From the NCBI RefSeq assembly GCF_040784915.1, contig NZ_CP160797.1:494001-558000 (forward strand): a DNA stretch of 64,000 nucleotides, written 5' to 3'. The translations under genes and the position numbers were made by a program. Below the pieces are notes generated by a model. It searched no databases and was not told the origin of the DNA. It was given only the letters and a program-made list of their open reading frames with translations. Every line of letters starts with the position of its first letter. Position 1 is the first letter of the stretch. Shown here piece after piece: positions 53,648-63,120 of the stretch. This stretch comes from Bacillus vallismortis. Its GTDB lineage: Bacteria > Bacillota > Bacilli > Bacillales > Bacillaceae.

Positions 53648-54751
53648 GTGTTTCTTGCTTTACGAGAACTTAAATATGCTAAGTTGCGTTATTTTTTAAT
53701 TGGGTTCATCATGGTGCTTATCGCCTGGCTTGTTCTTTTTGTTTCTGGACTTGCAAAAGGACTAGCTTCTGATAATGCTTCTTCAATTCAAAAGATGGAT
53801 ACAGACTATCTTGTGATTCAAAAAGAAGCAGATCATCGCTTGGTCCGTTCAATATTGTCTGAGGACAAACTGAAAGACATTCAAGACTACACCAACAATG
53901 AATCAGCTGCACCTTTAGGAATACAGATGACCACATTTACTCAGAAAGGGTCTTCTAAAAAGATTGATGCCACATTCTTTGCCGTAGATATGAAAGGATT
54001 TTTGGCTCCTGATGTTATCGATGGCCGTATGATTAACAACAAGACCACAAATGAAATCGTTGCAGATAGTTCGCTAAAAGAAGATGGATTGAGATTGGGG
54101 GACTATATAAAAGAGCAGTTCTCCGGTAAAACGTTTGAGATTGTGGGGTTCTCAAAAGGAGAATCATTTAGCCACACACCTGTGATCCACATCAATTTCA
54201 AAGAGTGGGGAGAAATTCATAAACTTTCTGCTAATAAACAATTGTTTTTTAACGCAATCGCTTTAAAGACAAGTCAAGATGCTGCAGAGCAAATTGATAA
54301 GAATGTAGCAGGGGTTGATTTAATTGATAAAAGTGAGGCTCTCAAGAGTATTCCTGGATACTCTGAGGAGCAAGGCTCGCTTATCATGATGATTGTTTTT
54401 CTATTTATTATTGCAGCTTTTGTGTTAGCCGTATTCTTCTATGTTATGACCATACAGAAAATCAATCAATTCGGGGTATTAAAGGCCATTGGTGCAACGA
54501 CCGGTTATATAGCGCGCAATATTGTATTCCAAGTTTTATTATTAACATTTATCAGTCTTGTAATCAGTATAGTACTAACATATGGTGTGGCGGCTATTTT
54601 ACCAAGCAGCATGCCATTTGACCTTACACCGAAATTAGTTTTAGGTTCTTCAGGTCTTTTTCTGGCTGTTTCAGTGATTGGATCGTTAATATCTCTATAT
54701 AAAGTTACAAAAATTGACGCTATTGAAGCGATTGGAAGTGCAGCACAATGA
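53648..54751 (+). CDS. hrtB: HrtB-like FtsX-family permease
   Basis: A 367-residue MacB/FtsX-type permease: N-terminal helix (about 15-40), large extracytoplasmic domain (45-235), then three C-terminal helices (about 247-272, 290-320, 333-357) ending in TKIDAIEAIGSAAQ. The start MFLALRELKYAKLRY matches HrtB. In S. aureus HrtAB exports or relieves toxic haem at the membrane. GTG at 53648 sits 9 bases from GGAGG; a TTG five codons before is less likely. Overlaps hrtA by 4 bases. Confidence 0.82.
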   Translation: MFLALRELKYAKLRYFLIGFIMVLIAWLVLFVSGLAKGLASDNASSIQKMDTDYLVIQKEADHRLVRSILSEDKLKDIQDYTNNESAAPLGIQMTTFTQKGSSKKIDATFFAVDMKGFLAPDVIDGRMINNKTTNEIVADSSLKEDGLRLGDYIKEQFSGKTFEIVGFSKGESFSHTPVIHINFKEWGEIHKLSANKQLFFNAIALKTSQDAAEQIDKNVAGVDLIDKSEALKSIPGYSEEQGSLIMMIVFLFIIAAFVLAVFFYVMTIQKINQFGVLKAIGATTGYIARNIVFQVLLLTFISLVISIVLTYGVAAILPSSMPFDLTPKLVLGSSGLFLAVSVIGSLISLYKVTKIDAIEAIGSAAQ

Positions 54752-55428
54752 GTCAAAAATTGATTCTTGACCATATTGATAAAGTGTTCGGTGACGGCGA
54801 ATCGTCTGTAAAAGTTCTTGATCAAGTGTCTCTTGAAGTGAAAGCCGGAGAATTTGTTGCAGTTGTCGGGCCATCCGGTTCTGGTAAAAGTACGTTTCTC
54901 TCAATTGCCGGAGCGTTGCTTTCTCCAACAAGAGGCCGCATTATGATTGATGGAAGTGATATCAGTCAAGTAACGGAAAAAAAGATGAATCGCATTAGAT
55001 TAAAAAAAATCGGATTTGTATTTCAGTCATCTAATTTAATCCCTTATTTAACGGTTCGTGACCAGTTATTGCTTATTTCGAAGCTAGCGGGAAGTTCTAA
55101 TAACAAAGCAGAACAAAGAGCAATTGATCTTCTTCAAAGACTTGGATTAAAGCATCGTATGAATAGTTATCCACAAAGTTTATCCGGGGGAGAACGTCAA
55201 CGTGTTGCCATTGCTCGGGCTTGGATGAATGACCCGGAGATCATTCTTGCTGATGAGCCGACAGCGAGTCTTGACTCAGAGCGCGGCCGTACAATTGTAA
55301 AAATGTTAGCAGATGAAGTGAAATCTAGAGAAAAAGCTGCTGTAATGGTTACTCATGATAAAAGAATGTTAGATTTATGCGACCGTGTTGTGTATATCGA
55401 TGACGGTAAACTTTCAGAACTAACATAA
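54748..55428 (+). CDS. hrtA: HrtA-like ABC ATPase
   Basis: A 226-residue ATPase of the LolD/MacB type: Walker A GPSGSGKST (41-49), signature LSGGERQRVAIARA, Walker B IILADEPTASLD, switch His in VTHDKRM. It energises the HrtB-like permease encoded just upstream. A terminator follows at 55443-55475, closing the four-gene unit. Confidence 0.88.
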   Translation: MSQKLILDHIDKVFGDGESSVKVLDQVSLEVKAGEFVAVVGPSGSGKSTFLSIAGALLSPTRGRIMIDGSDISQVTEKKMNRIRLKKIGFVFQSSNLIPYLTVRDQLLLISKLAGSSNNKAEQRAIDLLQRLGLKHRMNSYPQSLSGGERQRVAIARAWMNDPEIILADEPTASLDSERGRTIVKMLADEVKSREKAAVMVTHDKRMLDLCDRVVYIDDGKLSELT

Positions 55429-55442
55429 GACTCTGTAAAGAT

Positions 55443-55475
55443 AACCGAATCTCTTTTATAAGGGATTCGGTTTTA
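55443..55475 (+). terminator. Terminator after hrtA
   Basis: AACCGAATC and GATTCGG arms followed by TTTTA. Confidence 0.75.
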
Positions 55476-55586
55476 GTTTATCCCCATATCAACAAGGGGT
55501 GTTGGTACATTTTTATTCTAGTGAATATAACATTGGTGACATGTGCAAGATTCTAAATTTTTATCTAATGGTTGTTTATTTGCAGA

Positions 55587-55710
55587 CTAAAAACAGTGCC
55601 CATTTTGTGCCCAAAATGAATATAAAATGGTGTAAATGAGTGTAATGAATGACTTCAAATGCTTGAAATAACAGGCTTATATAACTGATAATAAGCTTCC
55701 ACTTTATTGA
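55587..55710 (+). repeat. Element right-end repeat R1 (no tRNA part)
   Basis: About 124 bp from CTAAAAACAGTGCCCATTTT through ACTTCAAATGCTTGAAATAA to CACTTTATTGA. It matches 59828-59951, which runs straight into att copy D. Here the match stops at the point where the att core should begin. Confidence 0.8.
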
Positions 55711-56057
55711 TGCCTTCGTTTTTTATTTTACTTATCTTGGCGAGTGGTCAAGGTTTCTTTACTGCCCAGAAAATATGAAAAACATCAAAAAAGGTGTAAA
55801 TAATGATAATAAGAGCTGTATAACCCTTAAATATAGGACATGATAAGATTTCATAAGGTTGAGGGGAAAAGAGCAGGAAAAGCAGGAGTAGAAAATTAGA
55901 GAAAAGTAATTACTAATGGGTTTGATTTGCATCATATAGGGTTTAATACAAAACCTTTTATTTTTAGAAAAAGAGAAGATGAAAAACCTGGAGTGAATTT
56001 ATCTCCAAAGTATAGAAAGTAAGGAATCTTTTAAAAAACTAAAAAATGATGAAATTA
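55711..56057. other. Non-coding accessory DNA with a short 3' coding scrap
   Basis: At about 55919-56023 one frame gives GFDLHHIGFNTKPFIFRKRE, DEKPGVNLSPKYRK and a stop, which has the look of the end of a larger lost gene. No start or full domain is visible. Confidence 0.35.
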
Positions 56058-56090
56058 CGGAAAGGTAATGAGTGATTACCTTTCCGTAAT
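56058..56090. terminator. Hairpin after the secreted-protein gene
   Basis: TTACGGAAAGGTAATGA and the complementary TGATTACCTTTCCGTAA form a nearly perfect stem. Confidence 0.75.
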
Positions 56091-56093
56091 TCG

Positions 56094-56543
56094 TTAATTA
56101 TTTCTTTGAGCAATACGATAGTTCATCTTAACACTACCACCTTGAGCCGTTGGTGAAGCTGTAAATGTGTAATTGTATGTCCAACCAAACCAACCATTTT
56201 CAACCTCAGCAGAAATGTTGCCTTGCTCGCCTGGTGCGAGAGTTCTTGAGACTATTCCATCAATTGATATTTTTATGTCATTACTCCCGTTATTTGAAGC
56301 CCAGAAGTTTACTTGTGCCCCGTCGTTCTCATCTAATTCGAACGTCCGACTCCAGCTTGATTGATCAACAGAGCCATCTGAAACCTCCCTGTCTAGAGCT
56401 TTGAATTCTCCACTTGTAACTGCATAATTTTTCGACGATACACTTGTAGTCGACTCCGCAAAAGCGGGTATAGCACAAGTTCCAACAATTACACCAGCTA
56501 TCAGAGTCGATGTTACTCCTTTGAAAATGGACTTAAGATTCAC
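56094..56543 (-). CDS. Secreted protein of unknown function
   Basis: A 149-residue protein with a clear signal peptide (basic LKSIFKG, hydrophobic core, cleavage after AFA at about 29). The mature part of about 120 residues is Asn/Ser/Gly-rich and ends YNYTFTASPTAQGGSVKMNY then RIAQRNN, suggestive of a beta-sandwich. No family recognised. The GTG at 56543 is 9 bases after GGAG; a TTG two codons earlier is too close. Upstream, CATGCAT...GCATGCAT (about 56579-56600) is a possible operator. Confidence 0.65.
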   Translation of the reverse strand: MNLKSIFKGVTSTLIAGVIVGTCAIPAFAESTTSVSSKNYAVTSGEFKALDREVSDGSVDQSSWSRTFELDENDGAQVNFWASNNGSNDIKISIDGIVSRTLAPGEQGNISAEVENGWFGWTYNYTFTASPTAQGGSVKMNYRIAQRNN

Positions 56544-56549
56544 GATCAA

Positions 56550-57148
56550 GCACTCCTTTTTAATTTAATTTATTATACATGCATACTTCGCATGCATAAT
56601 ACAAATAATACCATGTAAAATAATTACAGTAAATGATTTTTTGGACAATAATGTTTGTAACTCAAACTTTTGTACCCCAAACATCCCAAATCAGACAAGT
56701 AAGCCTTGATATAGCTTGGTAAGTGGAAATTGCGATCTTCTTATTGAGGTATTGCTATTAGCAGAGATTTTCCCGATACCCGCAAAACGAAAAAACACTA
56801 TCCTTTCTCTAAAGTAACGAAAAGGGTAGTGTTTTTTGTGCTATTCAAGATTAATACGTACTCTTTTTTATCTCTGTCTATCTACACTGAATTACAAAAT
56901 CGGACAAGTCAAGATACTACCAAAAGAAAAAACTATCGCACCCAGTGGGCGAGACCACATTACTTCTCTTGTTAGTGGTTTCTTAGGTCTTAGCTGGAAT
57001 TATTTAAAGCTAATATTTTAGTGATTTTTAAAAAAAGTAGTGCCCAATTTTTGCTCAAAATTCATGAAAAAGAAGAAAATAGGTGGAAATGAAGATAAAG
57101 AATGCTTTATTTATAAGGTTTATGTAATACATGATACGTTTTCACTAT
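56550..57148. other. Accessory DNA without a supported gene
   Basis: Contains a strong bidirectional hairpin at 56791-56836 (AAAAACACTATCCTTT / AAAGGGTAGTGTTTTTT). At 57035-57148 it has a diverged form of the right-end repeat (AGTGCCCAATTTTTGC) leading into att copy C. Nothing else is recognisable. Confidence 0.5.
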
Positions 57149-57241
57149 GTCGAGGACCTAGTGGGGGCAAACCCCGTGGAGGTTCGAGTCCTCTCGGCCG
57201 CATCAATGATACCAAGGGTTTTGACGACCTTGGTATTTTTC
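57149..57241 (+). repeat. att copy C: tRNA-Leu 3' end plus terminator
   Basis: CCTAGTGGGGGCAAACCCCG in place of the variable arm, then GTCCTCTCGGCCGCATCAAT and the ACCAAGGG/CCTTGGT hairpin. Followed by the integrase-tail motif at about 57262-57279 (minus strand TTTAAGTAAGTGGGCAC). Confidence 0.92.
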
Positions 57242-57288
57242 ATATTCATCTGTTTTTACCTCTTGTGCCCACTTACTTAAATTACCTT

Positions 57289-57933
57289 CTATATGGAATG
57301 CTTTTTATCTTGACCATCATTTGGTGATGTACTGGAGTTTGTTAGTATGCGATCCAACACTTTTTCAGTAAAGGGCATGAAGTAATTAAGAATTAACCCA
57401 CCTAAACAAACGGTTAGTATAGTTCCAACGCCAATTGGTCCATTCAAAATAAACGCCATTATCAAGAAGACGAGGTAAATGAATGTTCTCGAAAAAAATA
57501 TATTGGTTTTCGTTAATTCTTTTATGATTAATGTTAGCCGGTCAACAGGAATCGGGGCGAATTTTGTGTGTAAATATGTTGCGGTTCCCAATCCTATAAC
57601 AACTAAGCCAATTGCAAAACAAACAATTTTGCTGTGCAAAGTTTCAGGTGTTACAGAAAAGTGCAATAAAAAAAGCCATATATCAATCCCCATACCCGTT
57701 ATAAAGGCCGTTAACAACCCCGAAATTTCAGGTTTTTGTCTTTTTAAAAATGAATTACAACATATTAATATAAGAGCTATGATGACTTCCCAACTTCCCA
57801 CAGTAAGCCCCACATTTATGGACAGTCCCACCAAAAGTGCGTCAAAAGGGGAAGCTCCAAGATCTGATTGAATCGTGAAAGAAATACCAAGGGTTAAGAT
57901 TAAAATTCCTAATACATAAAAAACATATTTCAC
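57289..57933 (-). CDS. YczE-family membrane protein
   Basis: A 214-residue protein with five or six membrane helices. The start YVLGILILTLGISFTIQSDLGASPFDALLVGLS is the hallmark of the YczE/YyaS-type family. B. subtilis YczE is needed for surfactin production in some way; the role of this paralog is unknown. It is transcribed divergently from the marR-paiA-paiB operon, with two TTGT..ACAA palindromes in between. GTG start after AGAGGTC. Confidence 0.82.
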   Translation of the reverse strand: MKYVFYVLGILILTLGISFTIQSDLGASPFDALLVGLSINVGLTVGSWEVIIALILICCNSFLKRQKPEISGLLTAFITGMGIDIWLFLLHFSVTPETLHSKIVCFAIGLVVIGLGTATYLHTKFAPIPVDRLTLIIKELTKTNIFFSRTFIYLVFLIMAFILNGPIGVGTILTVCLGGLILNYFMPFTEKVLDRILTNSSTSPNDGQDKKHSI

Positions 57934-57960
57934 TTTACTCGACCTCTTTATCTTTATTTT

Positions 57961-58026
57961 TTTGTTGTAAATACAACAAAGATGAGTTATATTTAATGTA
58001 CGCTATTTTTATTGCAAATACAACAA
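57961..58026. promoter_or_regulatory. Twin MarR-type operators in the divergent promoter
   Basis: TTTGTTGTAAATACAACAAA (57961-57980) is a perfect 20-bp palindrome. A second half-conserved copy, TTGCAAATACAACAA, is at 58012-58026. They flank the gap between the YczE-like gene and the marR gene. Confidence 0.8.
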
Positions 58027-58051
58027 AAACACATACGTAAGGAGTTTAATG

Positions 58052-58504
58052 ATGAAGGATATTCTTCGTGAAATTGGAATGATTGCACGAGCATTGGATT
58101 CTATAAGCAATATCGAATTTAAAGAACATGACCTGACAAAAGGGCAGTATTTGTACCTTGTCCGAATATGTGAAAACCCGGGAATCATTCAAGAAAAGTT
58201 AGCTGAGATGATTAAAGTAGACCGAACAACCGCAGCTCGTGCAATAAAAAAACTTGAAATGAAGGGCTTTATTGAAAAGAAAGATGATGAACATAACAAA
58301 AAAATAAAAAAACTCTTTCCGACGGAAAAAGGGAATGAGGTATTTCCTTTTATAAAAAGAGAAAATGATCATTCGAATCGTGTCGCTTTAGAGGGATTTT
58401 CTGAAAGAGAAGCGGAGACCATTTTCAATTTTCTTCAAAGAGTAAGAAAAAATATAGAAAAAGATTGGGATTTTGTAAAAAAAGGGAACAAGAGAAATTA
58501 TTGA
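58052..58504 (+). CDS. MarR-family regulator
   Basis: A 150-residue winged-helix protein: LTKGQYLYLVRICENPGIIQ then EKLAEMIKVDRTTAARAIKKL and the wing KKDDEHNKKIKKLFPTEKG. It starts an operon with paiA- and paiB-like genes and is the obvious ligand for the palindromes just upstream. Start at the second ATG, 7 bases from AAGGAG. Confidence 0.85.
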   Translation: MKDILREIGMIARALDSISNIEFKEHDLTKGQYLYLVRICENPGIIQEKLAEMIKVDRTTAARAIKKLEMKGFIEKKDDEHNKKIKKLFPTEKGNEVFPFIKRENDHSNRVALEGFSEREAETIFNFLQRVRKNIEKDWDFVKKGNKRNY

Positions 58505-58529
58505 TGTTATAAAGGAGTGACATATTTAA

Positions 58530-59048
<519 letters not shown>

Positions 59049-59068
59049 TTTTTGGAAGGAGGATGATT

Positions 59069-59686
59069 ATGTATATTCCAAAATATTTTAAGGTCTCAAA
59101 TGTTGATGAAATTTGGGATTTCGTTCAAAAAAACTCTTTTGGCACGATCGTCACGACAGAACAAGGGAAACCAATTGCCACGCATTTGCCTTTGGGGTTA
59201 AATAAAAAAGGTGATGATTACTATATCACTGGGCATATCGCTTATGGAAATCGGCAGTGGAGAACATTTGAAACCTGTGAAGATGTGCTTGTTATGTTTC
59301 AGGGAACACACGCTTACATTTCTTCTTCTTGGTACGGGCATGAAGATGTTCCGACATGGAATTATCAAGCCGTCCATATATACGGTCAAGCAAGTATTTT
59401 AGAGAGAGATGAATTAATAGAAGAATTAACAACAATGATGGAGAAATACGAAAAACATCGAGAAAATCCAATTTTATGGGATGAACTTTCTCCTGAACTC
59501 TTAGAAAGACAACTGAAAGCGATTGTCGGTTTTAAGATTAAGGTGGATGACATTCAGGCTGCATATAAATTAAGTCAGAATCGAAGTGAAATGGATTATA
59601 TGAATATCATTGACCAATTGCAAAATGAAGGAAATCCAAATTCAAAACAAATGGCAGAACAGATGGAAAAGAGATTAAAAAACTAA
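59069..59686 (+). CDS. paiB: PaiB-like FMN-binding-fold protein
   Basis: A 205-residue PaiB/split-barrel protein: MYIPKYFKVSNVDEIWDFVQ, GTIVTTEQGKPIATHLPLGL, SSSWYGHEDVPTWNYQAVHIYG. PaiB is the partner of PaiA in B. subtilis and is reported to influence the same set of genes. The ATG at 59069 is 8 bases from GGAGG; an ATG two codons earlier is too close. Confidence 0.87.
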   Translation: MYIPKYFKVSNVDEIWDFVQKNSFGTIVTTEQGKPIATHLPLGLNKKGDDYYITGHIAYGNRQWRTFETCEDVLVMFQGTHAYISSSWYGHEDVPTWNYQAVHIYGQASILERDELIEELTTMMEKYEKHRENPILWDELSPELLERQLKAIVGFKIKVDDIQAAYKLSQNRSEMDYMNIIDQLQNEGNPNSKQMAEQMEKRLKN

Positions 59687-59827
59687 ATATAAGCCCACTT
59701 TTATTAAACCTTTAGATTCGAGAATTAAAGAATGGAACTGGAGCAGTTATGTTTGCAGCTTCTATTCATTGCTCTTTCTTTCATTAGATTGGGATATGAA
59801 GTTTGAATTAATCAGTGTGCTTACAGC

Positions 59828-59951
59828 CTAAAAACAGTGCCCATTTTATGCCCAAAATGAATATAAAACGATGAAAATACATGTAATAAATGAATTCAAA
59901 TGCTTGAAATGACAGGCTTTTGTAACTGACAATTAGCTTTCACTTTATTGA
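59828..59951 (+). repeat. Element right-end repeat R2, joined to att copy D
   Basis: CTAAAAACAGTGCCCATTTT, then ACGATGAAAATACATGTAAT, then AAATGCTTGAAATGACAGGC to CTTTCACTTTATTGAGA. It matches R1 at 55587-55710 in the same order and runs into att copy D. Confidence 0.8.
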
Positions 59952-60044
59952 GATCCTATTGGGTGAATAACCCATGGAGGTTCAAGTCCTCTCGTCCTCA
60001 TCCCAATAATATCAAGGGTTTAACCACCTTTGGTATTATTTTTT
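59947..60044 (+). repeat. att copy D (degenerate tRNA-Leu 3' end plus terminator)
   Basis: CCTATTGGGTGAATAACCCA, TGGAGGTTCAAGTCCTCTCG, then a diverged terminator ATCAAGGGTTTAACCACCTT TGGTATTATT. The CGGCCGC acceptor part is lost, so this is the oldest-looking copy. Confidence 0.85.
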
Positions 60045-60182
60045 TGGGCGGAATACGATTGTGGAGTCTGTGAGTGTATTTGGCACTAAAAAAGTGCTGG
60101 CCTCTGCACAAAACCGTTGCGCGAGACTGCACTTTTATTCTGCAAGATACACTGCCCCTTATCATCGGTTAGGGGGATTTAT
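60045..60182. other. Short spacer before the desaturase gene
   Basis: Non-coding; an imperfect hairpin (CCTTATCATCGGTTAGGGG) lies close to the desaturase stop codon. Confidence 0.4.
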
Positions 60183-61211
60183 TTAATCCGCTCCAAGCCG
60201 CGGTGATACTTGGCTTTTAGAAGCTTTTTTTAAGTGGCTAAAACCGACAAATTTTTTGCTTTCTTCATCCCATAGGCGGAACTTTAACGACTTAAGACTT
60301 GTTGCCAGTGTAATGGTCGGAACGTTTTGCAATGGTTCAGCGTTGTTATGCGCTTTTTCAAGCTTATAGTTTGGCACTCTCGGGCTTAGATGGTGAACAT
60401 GATGGAAACCGATATTGCCTGTTAGCCATTGCATGACTTTTGGTAGCTTATAATAAGAACTTCCTTCAACTGCTGCTTTTACATATTCCCAATGCTTATC
60501 TTCTTCAAAATAAGAGTCCTCAAACGTATGCTGAATATAAAACATCCAAATGCCGAGAGATCCCGATATCAGAAAAATTGGCGCCTGAACCAGAAGGAAG
60601 TTTTGCCAGCCAATAGCCCAACATAAAAGTGCTGCCAACGTGACGATCCCCAGGTTCGTTACATATGTATTCAGCCGTTCTTTACGTTTAGCCCCTTTAC
60701 GATTAAAACGATTGGTAATTCCGAAGACGTAAAGCGGTCCAATCACAAACATAACAAACGGATTTCTGTACAAACGGTACATGATTTTTGTCTTAGTTGA
60801 GGCTTCCTTATATTCCTCAACGGTCAGTACCCAAATATCGCCTGTCCCGCGTTTGTCCAGGTTGCTGCTTGTCGCATGATGGACAGAATGGTCGTGTGCC
60901 CAATGATCAAAAGGATGCAGAGTTAGAATTCCTGTGATTGTTCCAAGGATTCGATTCGCCTTTCTGTTCTTAAAAAAGGAATAGTGGCAGCAATCATGAA
61001 AGATGATGAATGTTCTCACTAAAAAACCTGCAGCAACGACAGAAATCGCTAATGTAAGAAAATAAGAAATCGACAAGCTCTTATATGCCAAACACCATAA
61101 CAGGAAAAATGGTACCAATGTGTTCATGATTTGACAAATACTTTTTTGTAAATCGGACTTTTCATAAGGTGTGACCAGTTTTCTCAAAGTCCTGAGGTTT
61201 TTTTCATTCAT
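60183..61211 (-). CDS. Membrane acyl-lipid desaturase, Des-like
   Basis: A 342-residue membrane di-iron desaturase. The three histidine boxes are present: HDCCH (about 72-76), HDHSVHH (about 104-110) and HHVHH (about 273-277), with two pairs of membrane helices. It is closely related to the delta-5 desaturase Des of B. subtilis, which desaturates phospholipid acyl chains after a cold shock under DesK-DesR. Here there is no desKR pair next to it and I do not see a DesR site, so its control is unknown. A paralog or xenolog carried in cassette IV. Confidence 0.88.
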   Translation of the reverse strand: MNEKNLRTLRKLVTPYEKSDLQKSICQIMNTLVPFFLLWCLAYKSLSISYFLTLAISVVAAGFLVRTFIIFHDCCHYSFFKNRKANRILGTITGILTLHPFDHWAHDHSVHHATSSNLDKRGTGDIWVLTVEEYKEASTKTKIMYRLYRNPFVMFVIGPLYVFGITNRFNRKGAKRKERLNTYVTNLGIVTLAALLCWAIGWQNFLLVQAPIFLISGSLGIWMFYIQHTFEDSYFEEDKHWEYVKAAVEGSSYYKLPKVMQWLTGNIGFHHVHHLSPRVPNYKLEKAHNNAEPLQNVPTITLATSLKSLKFRLWDEESKKFVGFSHLKKASKSQVSPRLGAD

Positions 61212-62004
61212 TTTTAAAAGGTTCCCCTTCCCTGATGATCTTCTGAGTATAGAAAATGTTTTATTGCCTTTGAAGACCCAGCGTCATACTCCATATATGA
61301 AGGTATCTTTCCCAATTATTTGTGAAATTATTGGAAATCAAAATGTTTCAAGTTCAGTTAAATCTTTATTAGCAGAGCCAACCGGGATACAAAAGGATAT
61401 GAAGAGTATACCCGGCTATTTATCTGGCCAAACTCTCTCCCTGCTTCCCTATGGCGATCGGTTTATTGAGCCTGTGAACATGGAGTGTTTGAGGAAATAG
61501 TAGAGAAAATTTGGATGGATTGATAAGTGTCAAAAAGAGAGACAGAAGGATAAAGGCTTTGGAAATCTGCAGAACAAAGCTCTACCAGTGAACAGCCCTG
61601 CTCCATTTGGGCAAGAAACAGCTGAGCTTTTGATAGAAATCTTTAATAATCAATAATGAAGTGCTAAAGAGCAAAGAAAAGGCTTGAAGACACTCGTGAT
61701 TCATTTTCACGGTGTTTTCAAACCATAGTTAGGAATAGACCTCTTAGACATATTAAAAAATTGGTGCAGTATGATTGGCATTTTCTGTTTTTTTACTGCT
61801 GCTGTACTGGATTCCATACATTTAAGAAATAATAATGAATAAAACGAAAATATTAATTTGGAATGATTTCCGTTTCGTGTTATGATAAAGAAGAATTATT
61901 TTTGTTCGGTGTAAAGGATAGTATGAATATTAACTTTTCGTCTTGATGATACTATGGGCAAGGATAGTATATACTGTGTGGTAACACACTAGGAGGCAAC
62001 AATA
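61212..62004. other. Intergenic region between the desaturase gene and cspC
   Basis: About 790 bp. The plus strand at about 61297-61500 is open (…KSLLAEPTGIQKDMKSIPGY...) but has no clear start and no recognised domain. At 61683-61722 TTGAAGACAC and GTGTTTTCAA form a long hairpin. The last 150 bases hold the cspC promoter and 5' leader. Confidence 0.5.
61858..61886 (+). promoter_or_regulatory. Probable cspC promoter
   Basis: TTGGAA, a 17-base spacer and TATGAT, followed by a leader of about 110 bases before cspC, as usual for cold-shock genes. Confidence 0.6.
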
Positions 62005-62205
62005 ATGGAACAAGGTACAGTAAAATGGTTTAATGCAGAAAAAGGTTTTGGCTTCATCGAACGTGAAAACGGAGACGATGTATTCGTACACTTCTCTGCA
62101 ATCCAAAGTGACGGATTCAAATCTTTAGACGAAGGTGAAAAAGTAACGTTTGACGTTGAGCAAGGTGCTCGTGGAGCTCAAGCTGCTAACGTTCAAAAAG
62201 CTTAA
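62005..62205 (+). CDS. cspC: Cold-shock protein CspC
   Basis: A 66-residue cold-shock domain with RNP1 KGFGFIE (13-19) and RNP2 VFVHF (26-30). It binds single-stranded RNA and DNA and keeps mRNA open in the cold. The long leader and AGGAGG site are typical. In strain 168 cspC is a core gene downstream of ICEBs1; here it lies between two att copies. Confidence 0.96.
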   Translation: MEQGTVKWFNAEKGFGFIERENGDDVFVHFSAIQSDGFKSLDEGEKVTFDVEQGARGAQAANVQKA

Positions 62206-62222
62206 TCTTCAATCGTTTATAC

Positions 62223-62254
62223 AAACAGGTTCTTTAAATAGGGCCTGTTTTTTT
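62223..62254 (+). terminator. Terminator after cspC
   Basis: AAACAGG and CCTGTTT arms followed by TTTTTTT. Confidence 0.8.
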
Positions 62255-62257
62255 ATG

Positions 62258-63120
62258 TTCTCAAAAAAACCCACTCAACGTTCGAGTAGGGAGATGGTAC
62301 AAGGTAATAGAAAAAGATTTAAAGCTTCAAAGGTTTTTTTACAGTATAACATACTTGGTTTACAATATGTGGAATATATTTTCTTTTCCAATACGAACAA
62401 AAAGCCAGCGTAAATGTGTTGTGCCATCTGCCAAAAGCGTCACGCTAAACGAAGTACCGATGATAATCCCGACACTCTTCTTCCTTTAAATTCATCAGGA
62501 TCAAATGAAATGTATGTTTATCCTATTATTACGACAAGTAAACAAAAAGGACCATCCCTTTTCGTAAAGAATCATCCTTTTCTTCGTTCATTCGGCAATT
62601 TTTAAGAACTCTTGATTAGCTAAGATAACAGCTGGGTCCAACTACTACAAGAATTCCACAATAGAAGCAACCCTTTTTCGCTTTTTTAATTCTTGTGCAG
62701 GCATATGTTTCGTATCTCCACACCCTCTTATTGTTTTATTTCAAAAAACTTCGTCATTTTTTATTGTTGACCATATATTTAGATGTTACCAACTCGTGAG
62801 GGGAAACCTAGAAATAATCACTAAGATCCTAAAACAATGAAAGCCCTCCCTCTCTTCCATCTTTGCGGCTCCTTGTCCTTGGCAGTGTGAATCAGGATTA
62901 AAAAAATCAATACTATTTCGTTTTTTTCTTCAAATGTTCGCAGAAGAAAGCTAAATAATAAAAAGGGAATAGATGATAGGAATAACAAAAGAGGTTCATG
63001 TTCCAAAAGTAAGTTGAAGAAGTTGAACATATTTGAAATGATGTACTTTACTTTTAATCATAAGATTATCAAAAAATTCAGGATATTTTTCAGAATGCAA
63101 TTCATGATCAATAATTAACC
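62258..63120. other. Long gap between cspC and ydeB
   Basis: About 860 bp, AT-rich. Short open frames on both strands lack ribosome sites and recognisable content. I see nothing that I can call a gene here. Confidence 0.5.

Noticed and set aside
55919..56023. Possible toxin C-terminal domain (HHIGFNTKPF...)
   Set aside because: Only about 34 codons remain and no LXG, Rhs or immunity gene is present; too little to name.
61297..61500. Open frame upstream of the desaturase on the plus strand
   Set aside because: Start is not marked, content is not recognised, and it overlaps the divergent desaturase promoter region; kept only as a remark.
62414..62605. 63-codon frame after cspC with CxxC-like start
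   Set aside because: No ribosome-binding site, no partner Cys pair and no neighbour linkage; not supported as a gene.
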